Positions 41,701-63,252 of a stretch of DNA of 64,000 nt are shown piece by piece. A program made the translations under genes and the position numbers. The notes below the pieces were generated by a model. It worked only from the letters and a program-made list of their open reading frames with translations, did not search any database and had not been told where the DNA came from. This DNA comes from Syngnathus acus (lineage: Eukaryota > Chordata > Actinopteri > Syngnathiformes > Syngnathidae), in NCBI RefSeq assembly GCF_901709675.1, contig NC_051093.1, positions 4,237,053 through 4,301,052 of the forward strand. The letters run 5' to 3'. Position 1 is the first letter of the stretch, and each line of letters opens with the position of its first letter.

Positions 41701-44700
41701 GACATACGGAGCGGAATGCTGACAAAAGCACTGTCCTTAAACGGGGAAACAAATTTGAGTATTTTCCTTCCTTTCTTTGGACAAGCAATCTTTTCAGAAT
41801 TGATCAACCCCATCGATTCTATCGACAGAAAGAACGAACAGACCAGCACAAGCGAATACACCAGGGAAGCCGAGGAGTCTTAAAATTGCATTAAACTGGG
41901 CGGGGGCGTCATCCTGTACTGAAGACAACAGTGTGAGATTGCATTACGCATGCCCGAGAGGAGGATTCACAGACAGTGCGACAGAATCTATGCGAGATGA
42001 TGCTTTTGCTTTTTGTATCGATTATCTTCGCCTCCGGGAGCGTCTTCGGGTTACACGAGGCTTGTTTGTGTGTAGCGTACTTCAACAGATCATTGATGGA
42101 GCGCAGTAGCATGAAACACACTACACAGCCATGGTACAGTGTGTTAAAGGGTTGGAGGGTAAACAAAAGTATCCTGCTCACATCCTTGGCCTGCTGACTC
42201 ACCATAGCGACCGCTGGTTGGGGGATGAGTAATCATTTCGAGAAGATTTGGAGCACTTTGATAGCTAGACTACAGAGTCGACAATATGTCAACATCAATT
42301 TGTTATTTTAATCCAGATTTAATAGGCAGTGATTAATTTGTTTTTCCACTTCTACGACAGTTAAAGTCTGAAGCGTTAACAAAGCCCATGTTTCGAATTG
42401 ATTATAATTGGTTGTCCATCAGAATAAAACAAGATGCAGTACTTCCCTCTTCATGAATGAATAGTATAAAAAAAAGCCACGTAAGGCTAACCGGGAATGC
42501 ACACGTTAGCCAGAACAGGCGAATCAAGAGTTTCTGGTCTCGTTCCGGTGTGAAGCCGCAAAGTTGCCCTGACTCATTTATCCGTCACATCAGTCGTCAC
42601 CCGGCGTCAAGGCCGGCTTTGGAAATTCTCTACTCGCACACAATCACGACAGCCTTCACCTTGACGCAAAACATAGCTCTGTGTCAGGATAAGACGACTG
42701 AGCAGCCAAACGTCGGCCAATCCTGCGCGACAACATTTATTGTGTGACTAATTTGCTACTGTTTGGTCAATAAAGTAAATGCAACGGCGGCCATGTTTAT
42801 CTTTGACCAACCACCATTAGATTTGATTCTCAAAATGTTAAATTAGCTAACGTCAAACTTATCTTCTGTTTGTAGGTGTGAAAAAAAAATAGTAAACCTC
42901 GAACATTCTCTGTCTTTTATGCATTCTTTCCTCCTTAACGATTTATTTTTACACAAAGGTGAACATGTATCTGCGGGAAATGTAATCCCTGCAGCGCTTC
43001 AGGGCAGACATTTTGCGCCAAGATTTCTTTGCAATCGGATTATTCCAATTACATTTATTAATAATGTGCACAATGCAGCATTGAAACACGTTATGGGACA
43101 GAGATAGCAATTAGAAGATTATTATGGAGGTGAATGCGTAACGCCGGTGGGTGGATCAAACAGCGTCTGTGGGGAACACCCACTCGAGTTCTGTCAGTTC
43201 CAACAACAAGGATCTGCGGGCGACGCTATTATTTATCACAGTCTTGTCATAAGGATGTCTCTGTGACTCTAATTAGGTTTTGGTCAAGCAAGGCACCAGA
43301 CACCCCGGCAACCCTTCTCAGTATGGCCTTGTGTTTTCCTCACTCAGACTTGATGTCATTGGGGCTGCAGAAGTTGACTCAAGAAAAAGAAAAAATGACA
43401 ATGGGAAACAATCTTTCTAGTCAGCATAACCCTGCAGACTGGAGGAATGGAAAGTGACTTTGACCCAGAGGGCGTGGCTAGGAAGGTGTGTGTGCGTGTG
43501 TGTGTGTGTGGAGGGGTCAGGGCAAACACAGTAGCTACTGCCGGGAGATCCGGACCCTGGAATTGTGTAAGCAAGCCATGTTTTGTGCATAACATGCTAC
43601 ACTATTCCCACCGTCTGAAACCACAGTAAGTGATCTGAATTAAGTGAAACATTGTTCACGGAAATTACTTAAGAGAGGTTGTAGGGTGGGAATAAAAGGA
43701 ATTGAGCAGGATATTTTTTTTCATTATTGTTTACATTTTTTAAAAAGCATAGCAATGACTTGAGGGCAAAATACGACCAACTGTAATACCCAAAATAGCA
43801 TTTGGAGTGAAACGCCGGGGTCATGCAATTAAAACAGGAGCTGAGTCACTGCAATAATTATTTTGATGATAAACGGCAAGAATTCAAGGCCTATCAACCC
43901 AGAACGTTTTCCTTAATTTTGCACATAGAAACATGCATAAATTGGCACTGATAATAATTTAGGCTTGTTCAGCCTTGTTTTGTGATTATCCGTAGCAGTT
44001 CATTACATTTGATAGCTTATAGAAGTTAAAGAGCAGACAGTAAAATACAATTTATGGTACGTAGGAGTATTTTTAATAGATGGGTGCGTTCTTCAGCGAT
44101 AACTTGGGGTCAAACCATTATATTAGTAACTAGCTTCACTTGCTGAGCCAGTAACGACATGATTTAGTTGACGAACTGCAAGAGTCCGTTTTGTGCAGTT
44201 CTCTCGAGCTGTGAACTTGGTGGTTACAGTTTAGAAAAGCTCAGACAATCTATTTTGACACCTAACATGGTATTTTCACAGATCAACGCAAGTGAAACCC
44301 TGAGGTCATGCAATTTATACATAACTGTGTTCCCCTACTGATTATTTTAATGATGAACTACAAGAGTCAAGTGTTAGCGGGCCTGTCATCCCAGAGAGGC
44401 AGCACATTATCCACGCCCAGTGTGACATGTCAAAAATAATCATCTCACACTGCATAAAAGAATGTTTGCTATGGATTCATTGAAAGCTACAAGCAACATC
44501 GAAAGGGCAGGGTGGCCCGTTTGTGACACAAATACACCTTCCCCCTCAGAAAGGTGAGCAAGCTATTGAATGAGAACAAGCGTGCTTCCCCCCTTTCATG
44601 TGCGCCTCTTTGTGCTGCAAAACCGCTGAGTGGGATGTTAAAACGTTTCCCAGCACACTAGAAAATTAAAAAAAAAAACGCGCAGCGTGATCATAACGGC

Positions 44701-44874
44701 GTTAAAGCTACGGGCATCGTCCCCGGGGCCTGCGTATGTGAACCTACCTGCACTGCCGTAGGACTTCGCCAACAACCAGGCGACACTTGAGCATATTTTT
44801 GCTTTAGTGCAGTCGTACAAATCCAGTGGCTTGATATCGGGGACGACAAAAGTCTTCCTTATGGAATCCACCAT
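29777..44874 (-). CDS. camsap3: Calmodulin-regulated spectrin-associated protein 3 (microtubule minus-end binder)
   Basis: Caps and stabilises free microtubule minus ends, notably in epithelial cells. Seventeen coding exons on the minus strand: 44874-44748, 40225-39960, 36003-35863, 35777-35682, 34569-34431, 34367-34228, 34124-34040, 33795-33753, 33678-33623, 33429-33363, 33292-31399, 31326-31214, 31134-30842, 30759-30666, 30532-30420, 30267-30149, 30076-29777; 4086 nt, 1361 aa. Seen in order: N-terminal FVVPDIKPLDLYD, a CH domain (about 205-335), PFGLDSDVD and LPTIEEALQIIHNE segments, coiled coils around 650-690 and 1028-1056, then the C-terminal CKK domain (about 1225-1361, with NHFLILFRDSSCQFRA and YKYNSDRKQF). 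RRGDFTRQEYERRHQLK and the xab2 neighbour point to CAMSAP3 rather than CAMSAP1 or 2. An in-frame ATG five codons upstream (44889) is an alternative start. Introns 1 and 2 are large (4.5 and 4.0 kb). Confidence 0.93.
36004..39959 (-). other. camsap3: camsap3 intron 2
   Basis: No exon with family resemblance was found. Simple tracts occur (C-run near 37330, G-run near 39103, AT-rich 37790-37970 and 39610-39730). A regulatory role cannot be judged. Confidence 0.5.
40226..44747 (-). other. camsap3: camsap3 intron 1
   Basis: Long first intron with no recognisable exon. Short motifs of dispersed DNA elements occur, such as AATACTTTTGTG at about 40720 and 40760 and the reverse CAAAAGTATTGGGAT at about 41235, which look like termini of a Tc1/mariner-type MITE. 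A (GT)n run lies at about 43486-43511. Confidence 0.45.
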
Positions 44875-44889
44875 GGCGGGGTTGTTCAT

Positions 44890-46325
44890 TAAAAAATACA
44901 ATGCGATGCTTGGGGAAAAAGGCCTCCAAAAGCGCGTCGAAAAAGCTCTAAACAAGCATTGTCACTCCAGTCCGCGATGACGGCTGGGAATACGGATGTG
45001 GCTGTAGGATTAAGTCGGGGAAATATCCAGCCCGGAGCTGCTTCCGAGCCCGCTAACGACCACCTCGCCGCGGTGAAAAGTGCTTGAATCCTTCGTGGAA
45101 GGCTCCTTAGGGCCGAAGCGTTGGAGGAAGGCGAGGTTAAAGCGAACAAGAGCCCCGGTTTGTCCTCTTGTTCGACCGCATAGCTCTCCGTGTGCGTCGG
45201 TGGAGTAGGTTCATGCTGAGCCTCGCCACCGATGACGGATTACCAGGTGAACGCCGGCAACGTCACTCAACGGGAGGACCAATAGGAATAGAGATTGTTG
45301 AAACGGGAGGCGGGATTTCCCGCTTGGGAACATCGACGCTGATTTACAGGTGCTGTCATTTTAATAAATAGAAATATTGCGTTTAAGAAATGTCTTGTTT
45401 TCGAGAAAATATAATTTTATTCCTGTGACAATGACAATATGCCCTTTGTTTAAAAAAATCTTGCAGGGATGTCAGATTCATGTTATGCTGTCATGTCATT
45501 TAAGTGATTTTAATTGGCTGAAAACTTAGAACACCGGTCCCCAGACATAGTTTCACTTTTTAAAAAGAAACAATTTATATTCCAAATTTCCTGAGACCTC
45601 AGTTTGATAACTTAATTTATAGGGCTGTTCAAATGCACTGTGGAGTCATTTAAGTGACGTTATTCACCAACTATAAATTGGAAGGTTTTTTTCCAGTTGT
45701 TTTGAAGCCTTTATTCCAGTAACACCATGCCCGCAAGAAAGCAAATAGCAAGGATGCCTCATCACATGATGTTGATCGCCTTGCAGCCCACTGCAGTAAC
45801 TTTGTAAGAGGATTACCTTCCAACTATGTTAATCTAATTATGAAAATATTTCTCCACTTGTTGGTACCTTTGGAAAAGTACAAAGTCCATCCCACACAGA
45901 ATGTTCATTAAAGGGATGTAATAATCGTCTCTTAGTTTGGTTAAACAATTACACAAATTTAATCAATTCAAGGTAATATTACAATTCCTGTTACATATGA
46001 CAATACAAGTACAAATGTTATTTCTTTGATTAAGGACAGAATTTTTAACAAAACACTATGACAAAATTCCACGAACCCAAACTATTCACCTGCCCAATTG
46101 CACGACCTGCTATCACATACTTGAGAAAGCCTGACCCACTGTGGTCATCACCCCAAAATGCATGTTACTTTCTCCAGGCAAAGTATGAAGGGCAGCCATG
46201 CGGTCATCAAAATTCTCATCAGTGAATGCAAGAATTTATACAAATTCACAAATGTATCTTTTATGACGTGAGGTTAAAAAGGACTACAATGTTACAAAAG
46301 TCACTAAGTGTTCTTGAGAAGTTGC
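44890..46325. other. Intergenic region between camsap3 and xab2
   Basis: The GC-rich part (44900-45330) is likely the camsap3 promoter and 5' UTR. The remainder is AT-rich and probably includes the xab2 3' UTR. No other gene was recognised. Confidence 0.45.
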
Positions 46326-49300
46326 TCAATCATCTTTCAGACCTCCATAGACAGCGGTGGGAACGCTCTTCTGTTCCAGCTGGACTTCTGTAAGTGGGAA
46401 GACAACAAGAGAGCGACATTAAGCAAGTAAGATCATCTTAAAAACAAACATTAGAAGCCTTGTCGTGATACTCACCCTCCGGGCCTTGCCCATCATCCTC
46501 GTCATCAATATCGATCTCATCGGGATTGGCTTGTTTGGCCAGCTCAGCCAACTCGCTGCGAGATGTGTCACTCCTGCGCATGCAGAAAACGAGTTTACTT
46601 TTTGTACACTCTGAAACATATTAGAATGTAGATCATTTTATGGGCATACAAGCAAAATAACGGACCTAATAAAGAGAATCTTTTCTTTTGGCTTGGTTTT
46701 ATCCTGCTCTGCCTCTGCTGCAAGCTGCTGCGCTTTCTGCTCCAACATCTTCATGTCGTCAATTCCCAACTGGCCTGGAGCAAGATCAGACACTGGACAC
46801 CCCCAAAAAAATGTGGTTGCAATTAATGACCGGTAACTAAATCGGAGCATTCAAAGCAGTCATCTTACCGGTGCCTGTAGAGCTTGTAGTGGCCTTCAGC
46901 ATCTGAGATGACATGAAGTTGACCTGAGTATTGTACGTGGCCTGCACGCTGCGCTTGAGTCGGAGCATCTCTCTAATGGTGTCCTCGTTTCCATGGCGGA
47001 TCTCAAATTCTTTCCACGTCTGCCAGAATACAGCAGTGACCTGAGGGAGAGGAGAGAAGGGAGGGGTTGAATTCATTTACGCGCAATTAATTGGTGAAAA
47101 AGGGACACGCTGCAGTGGGACGATGCTCCTACCCTGGGGTCGCAGATCTGAGAGCAGTAAGCATAGATAGCTCTGGCCCGATCGATTTCACCAAGTTTGC
47201 TCTCCATGTCGGCGAATCGCAAGCACATGTCCCTGGAATGCTCATCAGGGAGAACCTGGAGAAATAAAGGATTAATGATTTCGAACGATTGGCATAGTTG
47301 CGAGGAGTGCAGCGATAGAGCCCCCTAGTGTTCACATCGAGACACCACAACTGAAATCCCTTGGGTTCCATTCGACATGCTCAAATGAAACACGTACCTC
47401 AATAGCCTTCTGGTAAATGGCCCTGGTGTACGTGACGCCATATATTTCAGCCGCTCTCTTGATGTAGATATTGAACATCTGGTGTCGCTCCTCATTTTCC
47501 ACCGCCTGCGTCGCTCTTTCGTAAACAGCCATGGCGTGACGAGCCAGTCCGTACTCCTCCTCCAGCTTGGCATAGAGAAGGTAGATGGCTGGAACACCGT
47601 GCAGGGTCAGTTATATATATAATATTAAATGCAGATGATAATTGGTGACTTTAAGAAAGCAACTCACTCTTGGCAAATTTAGCGGGGCAGCCGTCGAGAG
47701 CTTGCTCGAAGAGATCTCGGGCTCGCTCCAGCTTTTTGCCTCCGTATCGGTCAATGAACTTGGTGAGGTAAGTGTTCCAGATGTCGTAAACGTTTGGCCA
47801 CTTGAAGAGGGCGATGCCACGCTCGTACGCCTGGCGGCAAAAGGGTTTAACGTGGACATTTAGGATCGTATGCAGAGGGCAACATTTACACATCATTGCC
47901 ATGTTTTTACTTTGAAGCTCTCCTCAAAGTATTTGTGCTCTTCGAGGAACATGGCGTAGTTGATGACAATCTGTGGCGTGGCGATACGCAGGTCAATAAT
48001 GCGGTCGTACACCGCTTTTGTGGACTGGAGAGAAGAAGAATTAGGCAACATGGTTGCAGTTCACAATTTCCCAATTTACTGGCTGCATTAAGGAACAAAA
48101 ACCCAAAAGACATGCAGATACACACCTGGAATGTGCCAAGACTCTCTTCCAAGTCTGCCAACATGGACCAGACCTTCAAAGACTTGTAGACTCTATTTTG
48201 GACTGGCTCAGAGGCATCAAAGTACTCGGCCTTCTTGGATGGGATGGCTGTGGCTTTCTAAAGTCATCAAATGAAGGCAATTGCTCTAGCGCAGATTTTA
48301 TGATATTGCGGCTATTTCCGCATTACACAAGTAGATATGTTCCACACACACACACGGGAAAAAAATTATGTGGCAAAGCCTCTGTAGAAGATTGACGCTA
48401 AATAAAAAGGCAAGTCTCACCCTCAGTATCCTCAGTGCCTGGTCGTAGTTTTCGTGCCGGAGTTCCATCTCGCCATACTCACACCAAACCGTGGCCAGGT
48501 CGTCCACCTGCTTGTAGTTCACCTTGGTGGCCTTCTCAAATATGGTCCTGGCCTAAATGACACAAAGCATTCCAAGTTTCCTCGCCGGAACTTTTCTATT
48601 GAGTATCCTCCAGGCTTGATGCACTTACATCATCCAGCTGCTCATTGTCCTCGTAGAATTTTGCAAAAGTGACCCAGAGTGTGTGGGGCTTCCCAGTGGC
48701 CTTTATGGCATCGACAGTCTGCACAGCCTCTGTGTAAGTGTTGATGATCTGTAGAGTGGGTGGAGGGGACATCACGTTTAAGTGCTGTGACAGAACCGAC
48801 ATTTTTGATTGTTTCTGGACTTTTCATTCGGGCACTCGTAAGTTGACTCACCTGTCGTGGAATGCCCTCGTACAGTTTTACACGTTTGTGCCATTCATGG
48901 ACATTGTGAGGGTTCTGGCGCAACAGCACACTGTTGAGAAGAAGAGGCCGCCGTGTTATCAGCTCCTCAAAGCGGGCGAGTCGAAGCTCCAGGTCGATAT
49001 CATCTTGGGGAGGGAAGAACAACGTGAAAGAACAAGTGAGACTGAGTAAAGAGGGGAGGGCTTTCGATGACTGCACACAAACCTTCTTCGTCCTGGCCCA
49101 TCTCGGAGGTGGTCTCCATCTTGGCTGCAATCATGCTCTCCTCAAATTGGGCGTAACTGTCAAAGACTTGCGTGAAATCCCTGACAGTTACCACAGTAAG
49201 AATAGCCTCCTCATACACATCACGGGCCTAGAAGACATGATAAGAAGGTCAAGGTGTACCTCTCCATGGAGAGCAGGGACTATTTTTTGGAAGGAAAACT

Positions 49301-50828
49301 AGAAGAATATCCTTGGTTGTGCACTTTGGACAGTTTGTTTACAAACCTTTTCAAAGAGGCCACTTCTGATGTAATAATCCGCTAAGGAGCACCAAAGCTT
49401 GCCAAGCTGGTCCGTAAAGCGAGTAAGCCCGCCTCGGATGATGGCGCCAACATTTAGAGAAGTCACCTTGTCAGGGTTCTGAGAAATCAGGTCGCATAAC
49501 TCGTGCCACAACTGCAACAACAAATATATCATAATGATACATTTGATATAGTTGAGTCATATATTGTCAAACTCTCAGGGAATGTAGAAAACCATACCTG
49601 GTAGTTAGACTTGCCTTCTTTGGACACAAAGCTTTCGTCATTGACTACAGCCGCTAGACGTACAGCAGCTTCATCCAAGCGGCCAACAGATTTTAAGTAC
49701 TCAATGTATTCCTCTGTATTCTCTGGGGAAAGCTGCACATACACAAGTTGACATTTTTAACCAACACAAATCCACCAGTTATTACCAACTCTTTCTCGTC
49801 AGTACCTTAAGGTATCTGCGGTAGACTCGTATGGCCGTCTCAGGCAGGGGTAAGCTTCGGACAAAGCGAAGATAGAGAGGCCAGATACGTGGATGCTGAG
49901 TAACAGGAAGAGCTCGGAGCGCACGGTCAAATGATCGCCGACTCCTTGTGATCTCGCACTGCGACACTAGGAACAGGCAATAATCGGTCCATATCCTGGG
50001 CATCTGGAATCACAGCAGATAGATGGACAACTTCAGTAAACAACTTCTACATTTATTAAAATGTGTTAAATAATTGGTTGGCTCTTGATCACCTTGTGCA
50101 TGAACACCAGCGCTCTTTCATGGCAGTTGTTAATTTCTTCAAACACTGGTTCATTGATACATTTCCCTTTGACTTGTTTCCTCCTTTCCCTCAGGTAATT
50201 GTACCATAGTTTATAACTGTGGGAAAGCATAATTGGGGGGGAACACTTGAGCACCATATTCTTTGCTTTTAGATTTAAATTATTACAGACAGGTAAAACA
50301 ATAACGTCAAAAAAATCACTATCAGCAATACAGTGAAGATCTGAAGACGCATTTACCTTCCAGGCAACTCTTTCAGAGCCCGTTCATAGATCATATTGAG
50401 GACCGTTTTGGGCGCATTCTGTTTGAACTCGATGTAACGCATCCAGCACTTGACTGAATATGGATTTCTGATAATCTCCTCCTCATATGGGAGATCATCG
50501 TCCTCCTAATAAAGCGGGAAATCAAATCACATTCAATGGTGTAAGAGCTCAAGTTTGACAAAATCCCCACAACTGTTTACATACATTCGTAGGTACATAT
50601 TTGGGGGGTAAAAGGTACACGTGTTCAACAATCAAACTGCGCTCATACAACAATCTTCATAATAAGTTTACTTCATCAGCGTCACGCACACACATAGCCT
50701 AGCACTGCAGCAACCGTTAGCGTTAGCTCATGGAAACACAGGAGGTTTTTTTTGTATATTTAGATAAACAGCGTAATCAAACTAAAACTTACAAACATAA
50801 CATCCCGTTTCTTTTTTGCCGACGGCAT
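46326..50828 (-). CDS. xab2: XPA-binding protein 2 (Syf1 homologue), splicing and transcription-coupled repair factor
   Basis: HAT-repeat scaffold of the Prp19-associated spliceosomal complex, also linked to XPA and transcription-coupled repair in the nucleus. Nineteen coding exons on the minus strand: 50828-50793, 50505-50357, 50216-50093, 50003-49806, 49732-49598, 49511-49347, 49227-49083, 49003-48852, 48748-48629, 48552-48421, 48257-48126, 48024-47911, 47830-47668, 47588-47398, 47255-47133, 47040-46869, 46792-46666, 46573-46476, 46387-46326; 2538 nt, 845 aa (human 855). Family motifs include [11 protein letters not shown] near the start, repeated W..Y..F/Y HAT units, and near the end [14 protein letters not shown] followed by an acidic EIDIDDEDD stretch and the C-terminus [12 protein letters not shown]. 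The first exon encodes only [12 protein letters not shown]. The gene is complete and well conserved. Confidence 0.96.
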
Positions 50829-53282
50829 CTCTACTACGGTAAATGGTGGGCTCAATGTAAATGTGTGCTGTTAGCTTTGGCTAACTTTAGCTCGCTAACT
50901 TTCCGAAGCGTGTAAGAAAGGCAACCTAAGGCTCACGTGATCTCCTGTGAGCCAATGATATTAGTGAATTTGCTGCAGCCGTAAAGACATCCCTTCTGCC
51001 GTAACACGTTACGTTGCATCCCCAAATGTCGCAGATCGAACACAATTGACCATTAATTGTAAATAGACATTACACTTTTATTGAATTAAAAGTATTGTTA
51101 AAGCTACATAACCACTTCCCAAATTATTATATTTCATTCACTTTCAGACGTACATTCAAAATAGTAATAGTTTCAGTATTTTAATAGCTATTTTATCATT
51201 TGTAACAAATAAGTAGGTAAAATAAACAGGTATAAAATAACTAAATTAATTAAAATTTGGTTAAAATTACACATTTTTCTTGGTCCGTGACTTGCCTGTT
51301 AGATATGCATCATTCAATAATCAATCAGCCTGAGTATAATCCTTAGAAAAAAGAAACCGCCCTCGTGTTAATACCCAAAGTGTCTGAGGCCAAAGGTTGC
51401 TTCGGGTCAGATGTTAAATATCATCTGACAGTAGTCGCCTCTAACCCACCAGAAACGATGCCCGTGCCTGGTTGACTACATTCATTATTTTTGGCAATAT
51501 TCTAGAATGATTGAATGTTTACAATCATTTAAAAGAAAATAAACAAGATAAATGGATGTCAGAAGTGTCCACAAATAGATAGGAGGCGGGAGACTCTGAC
51601 CCACTTGGTCATATATGTCCCCCTTTGGAATTTGCTCTTAACATATAGTTTGAAATCCAGCACGGAATAAAGAGAATAAGAATAAAGAGTATCACTACTA
51701 TTTATACGTATTGGGCATCTTTTTTCCCACTACATATAAATCATCTGGTGGCTCCCGCTTGTCATTTGTCACAATTAATAGACCGGAATTTGACTCAAGG
51801 CTGCTATAATGTTGAACAAATTATTTTCAGGGTATACTGTTTATGCTACACCAGATCCCTTCATTAGGTTACTAATCTGCACAATAAAATTGGATCTGGC
51901 ACAAGCGAAATTTCAAAGTTCACCTTTTTCAAACTAAAGCTTAAACTATGACTCTAAAAGTGGCCACAAAATGTTCCTCTTTGAAAGCATTTACAACGTA
52001 CGTAGGTTTTTAATCTTGTTTGCCAAAAAAAAAATATATACTCTATTTGGGTCGTACTGAAAAATCCTCTTGTATAACGTTTTCATATATTTCAAAAATA
52101 ATTTGTGCGATAAACATTAGAAAGGCTGATGCCACGATACCATGAAGGCATGTTAATTTATAATCTTGGTTTGTCTTAACTGTCAGAGGGTCGAAATCTG
52201 AGCTTTTTTGTCACGGAGCAGATGCCCTGCAGACGTGGCATTTCAATCAACGATGTTCTGGTTCACAAGCAAACATTTTGTTGATTTAAGTTTTATTTTT
52301 ACACATGTTACAATCATACTTCTCCAAGGTCTTTAAGCCAGCTGGAAATCCAATTTGGAGCCAACCGCGTATCAAAGTCAGGGTCGTGTCATTGATAAGG
52401 ACAGCGATTTACCATCTCAACATCATCCTTAGAATCAAATGAATTCCAAGGATGAAGCTCTTGGATATTCGAGTGGGACTTAATATAGGTCTAGTTGGCA
52501 GATGGTCCACAATACCTTCTAAGGGATGGCGTCTCAAGCACTTGAACTTTAAATCTGTTTGACTTTAATAGAGGCAGACGAGTAGGACAAGTGTTCTGCA
52601 ACTATATCTCACAAGCAGATGGGTTCCAAATTGTTGGCTACCTATGCGAGACAGACGTAAAGGCAGCTGATCTTGTAAATAAGTGTAATAAAAATTTGTC
52701 AAGTAAGCCAGATTCTAAATGTATTCCAGTTTTTTGATTGGAGCAAAGTAGGACTTTAAAGATTGCTTGATGGATTCATAGCCATCGTCATCAATTTGGA
52801 GAAATTCTTCAGCCATTACTGTCACACCTAACATTTTATTGGCTTAGCTCAAGTATTTCTGTCCAGATGAGTTACTTGTATTACATACCGTATCGGTTCC
52901 AAACCAAATCAAAGTATTATAATGTTACGATAATTGTTTTATTTATCTAGTCATAAAAAAATATCCTATAAAATGTGGGTTATGATTTCAACGACTTCAA
53001 ACATTGTCAAGCACCGTAACTTAACACTTGTGACATTTGCATCTCGGAAAGGGCATTTTAGGTGCTCATGAATAAAAAAACATGATGAAAATCATTGTTT
53101 TAATTTTGGGTGTGTCATCACTATTTCCTATCTGCTGTACTACAGACATTTTTGGTTTACAGTTTCATGTTCAGACAGAAAAAGCTTCGCGAAGCTCGTG
53201 TGTCAGAGGATGTCCGTCATGATGAGAGAGATACATGCCCAAATCGAGTTGTGATCATCTGCTGACATGCTCATGTCCCGCC
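50829..53282. other. Divergent intergenic region between xab2 and the myosin gene
   Basis: The first 150 bp should hold the xab2 promoter and the last few hundred the myosin promoter. The middle is AT-rich. A segment at about 52330-52816 has open-frame fragments on both strands (for example a 33-codon frame from ATG at 52816 to 52715 on the minus strand, and a roughly 60-codon plus-strand frame ending in TGA near 52737), but neither could be tied to a family. Confidence 0.4.
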
Positions 53283-53290
53283 TATATAAA
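53283..53290 (+). promoter_or_regulatory. TATA box of the myosin heavy chain gene
   Basis: TATATAAA lies about 25-30 bp before a short leader exon (donor GT at 53345). An E-box, CATCTG, is about 25 bp further upstream. This is the usual arrangement of striated-muscle myosin promoters. Confidence 0.75.
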
Positions 53291-53311
53291 CGCAAACGCT
53301 TCACATCCACT

Positions 53312-53679
53312 GACAACTGACAGGCAGGCTTCTCACCAACCCAGGTTTGTGCTGTTCACGCTGTTTATTATCCGAATACCTTTTTTTTTAATTTTTTTTT
53401 TTTATTAAACAGTTTGATGTGTCATAGACTTTAACATTTAATGATTTGAAAAATTCTTTAGTTGATTTTAGACCAGCAGTAAGGCTTAGTACTCTTTTAA
53501 CAGCTCATTCTATATTTAAGCTAACTGTTAATGAAGCTAATAAATATATAAAGTAAAAAATATTTTATTAATTTTACAAATTGAATTTTACTGTAACTGT
53601 GATCGTTTCTGATTTTTTTTTTATCACTGCTTTCAGGCAAGCGCCAAAATACTGCGCCCCACGTTCTTGTTTAAGTGAG
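53312..53679 (+). other. Two non-coding 5' exons of the myosin gene
   Basis: Leader exon 1 ends at 53344 (CCCAG|GTTTGT); its start is estimated from the TATA box. Leader exon 2 runs 53637-53679 (acceptor TTTCAG, donor GTATGA). The third exon starts at 53781, with 20 nt of leader before the ATG at 53801. Two short untranslated exons are typical of vertebrate sarcomeric myosin heavy chains. Confidence 0.65.
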
Positions 53680-53800
53680 GTATGATGTTACGATATTAGG
53701 CACACGGCCATTATTATTTGTAAAACTGTCTCGTACGTGAAAATCAAGACATTTCAATTCATAGTTATTCTTTGTTTCAGTCTCAAATAAAGGTGCCATT

Positions 53801-63185
<9,385 letters not shown>

Positions 63186-63246
63186 GAAGAGCACGAAGAT
63201 GCCTTTAAAAAGCAAGCATAAAATATGCTGTGATTAAGGGTTCATC

Positions 63247-63252
63247 AATAAA
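63247..63252 (+). terminator. Poly(A) signal of the myosin gene
   Basis: AATAAA lies 62 bp after the TAA stop, giving a short 3' UTR as is usual for sarcomeric myosins. Confidence 0.75.
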
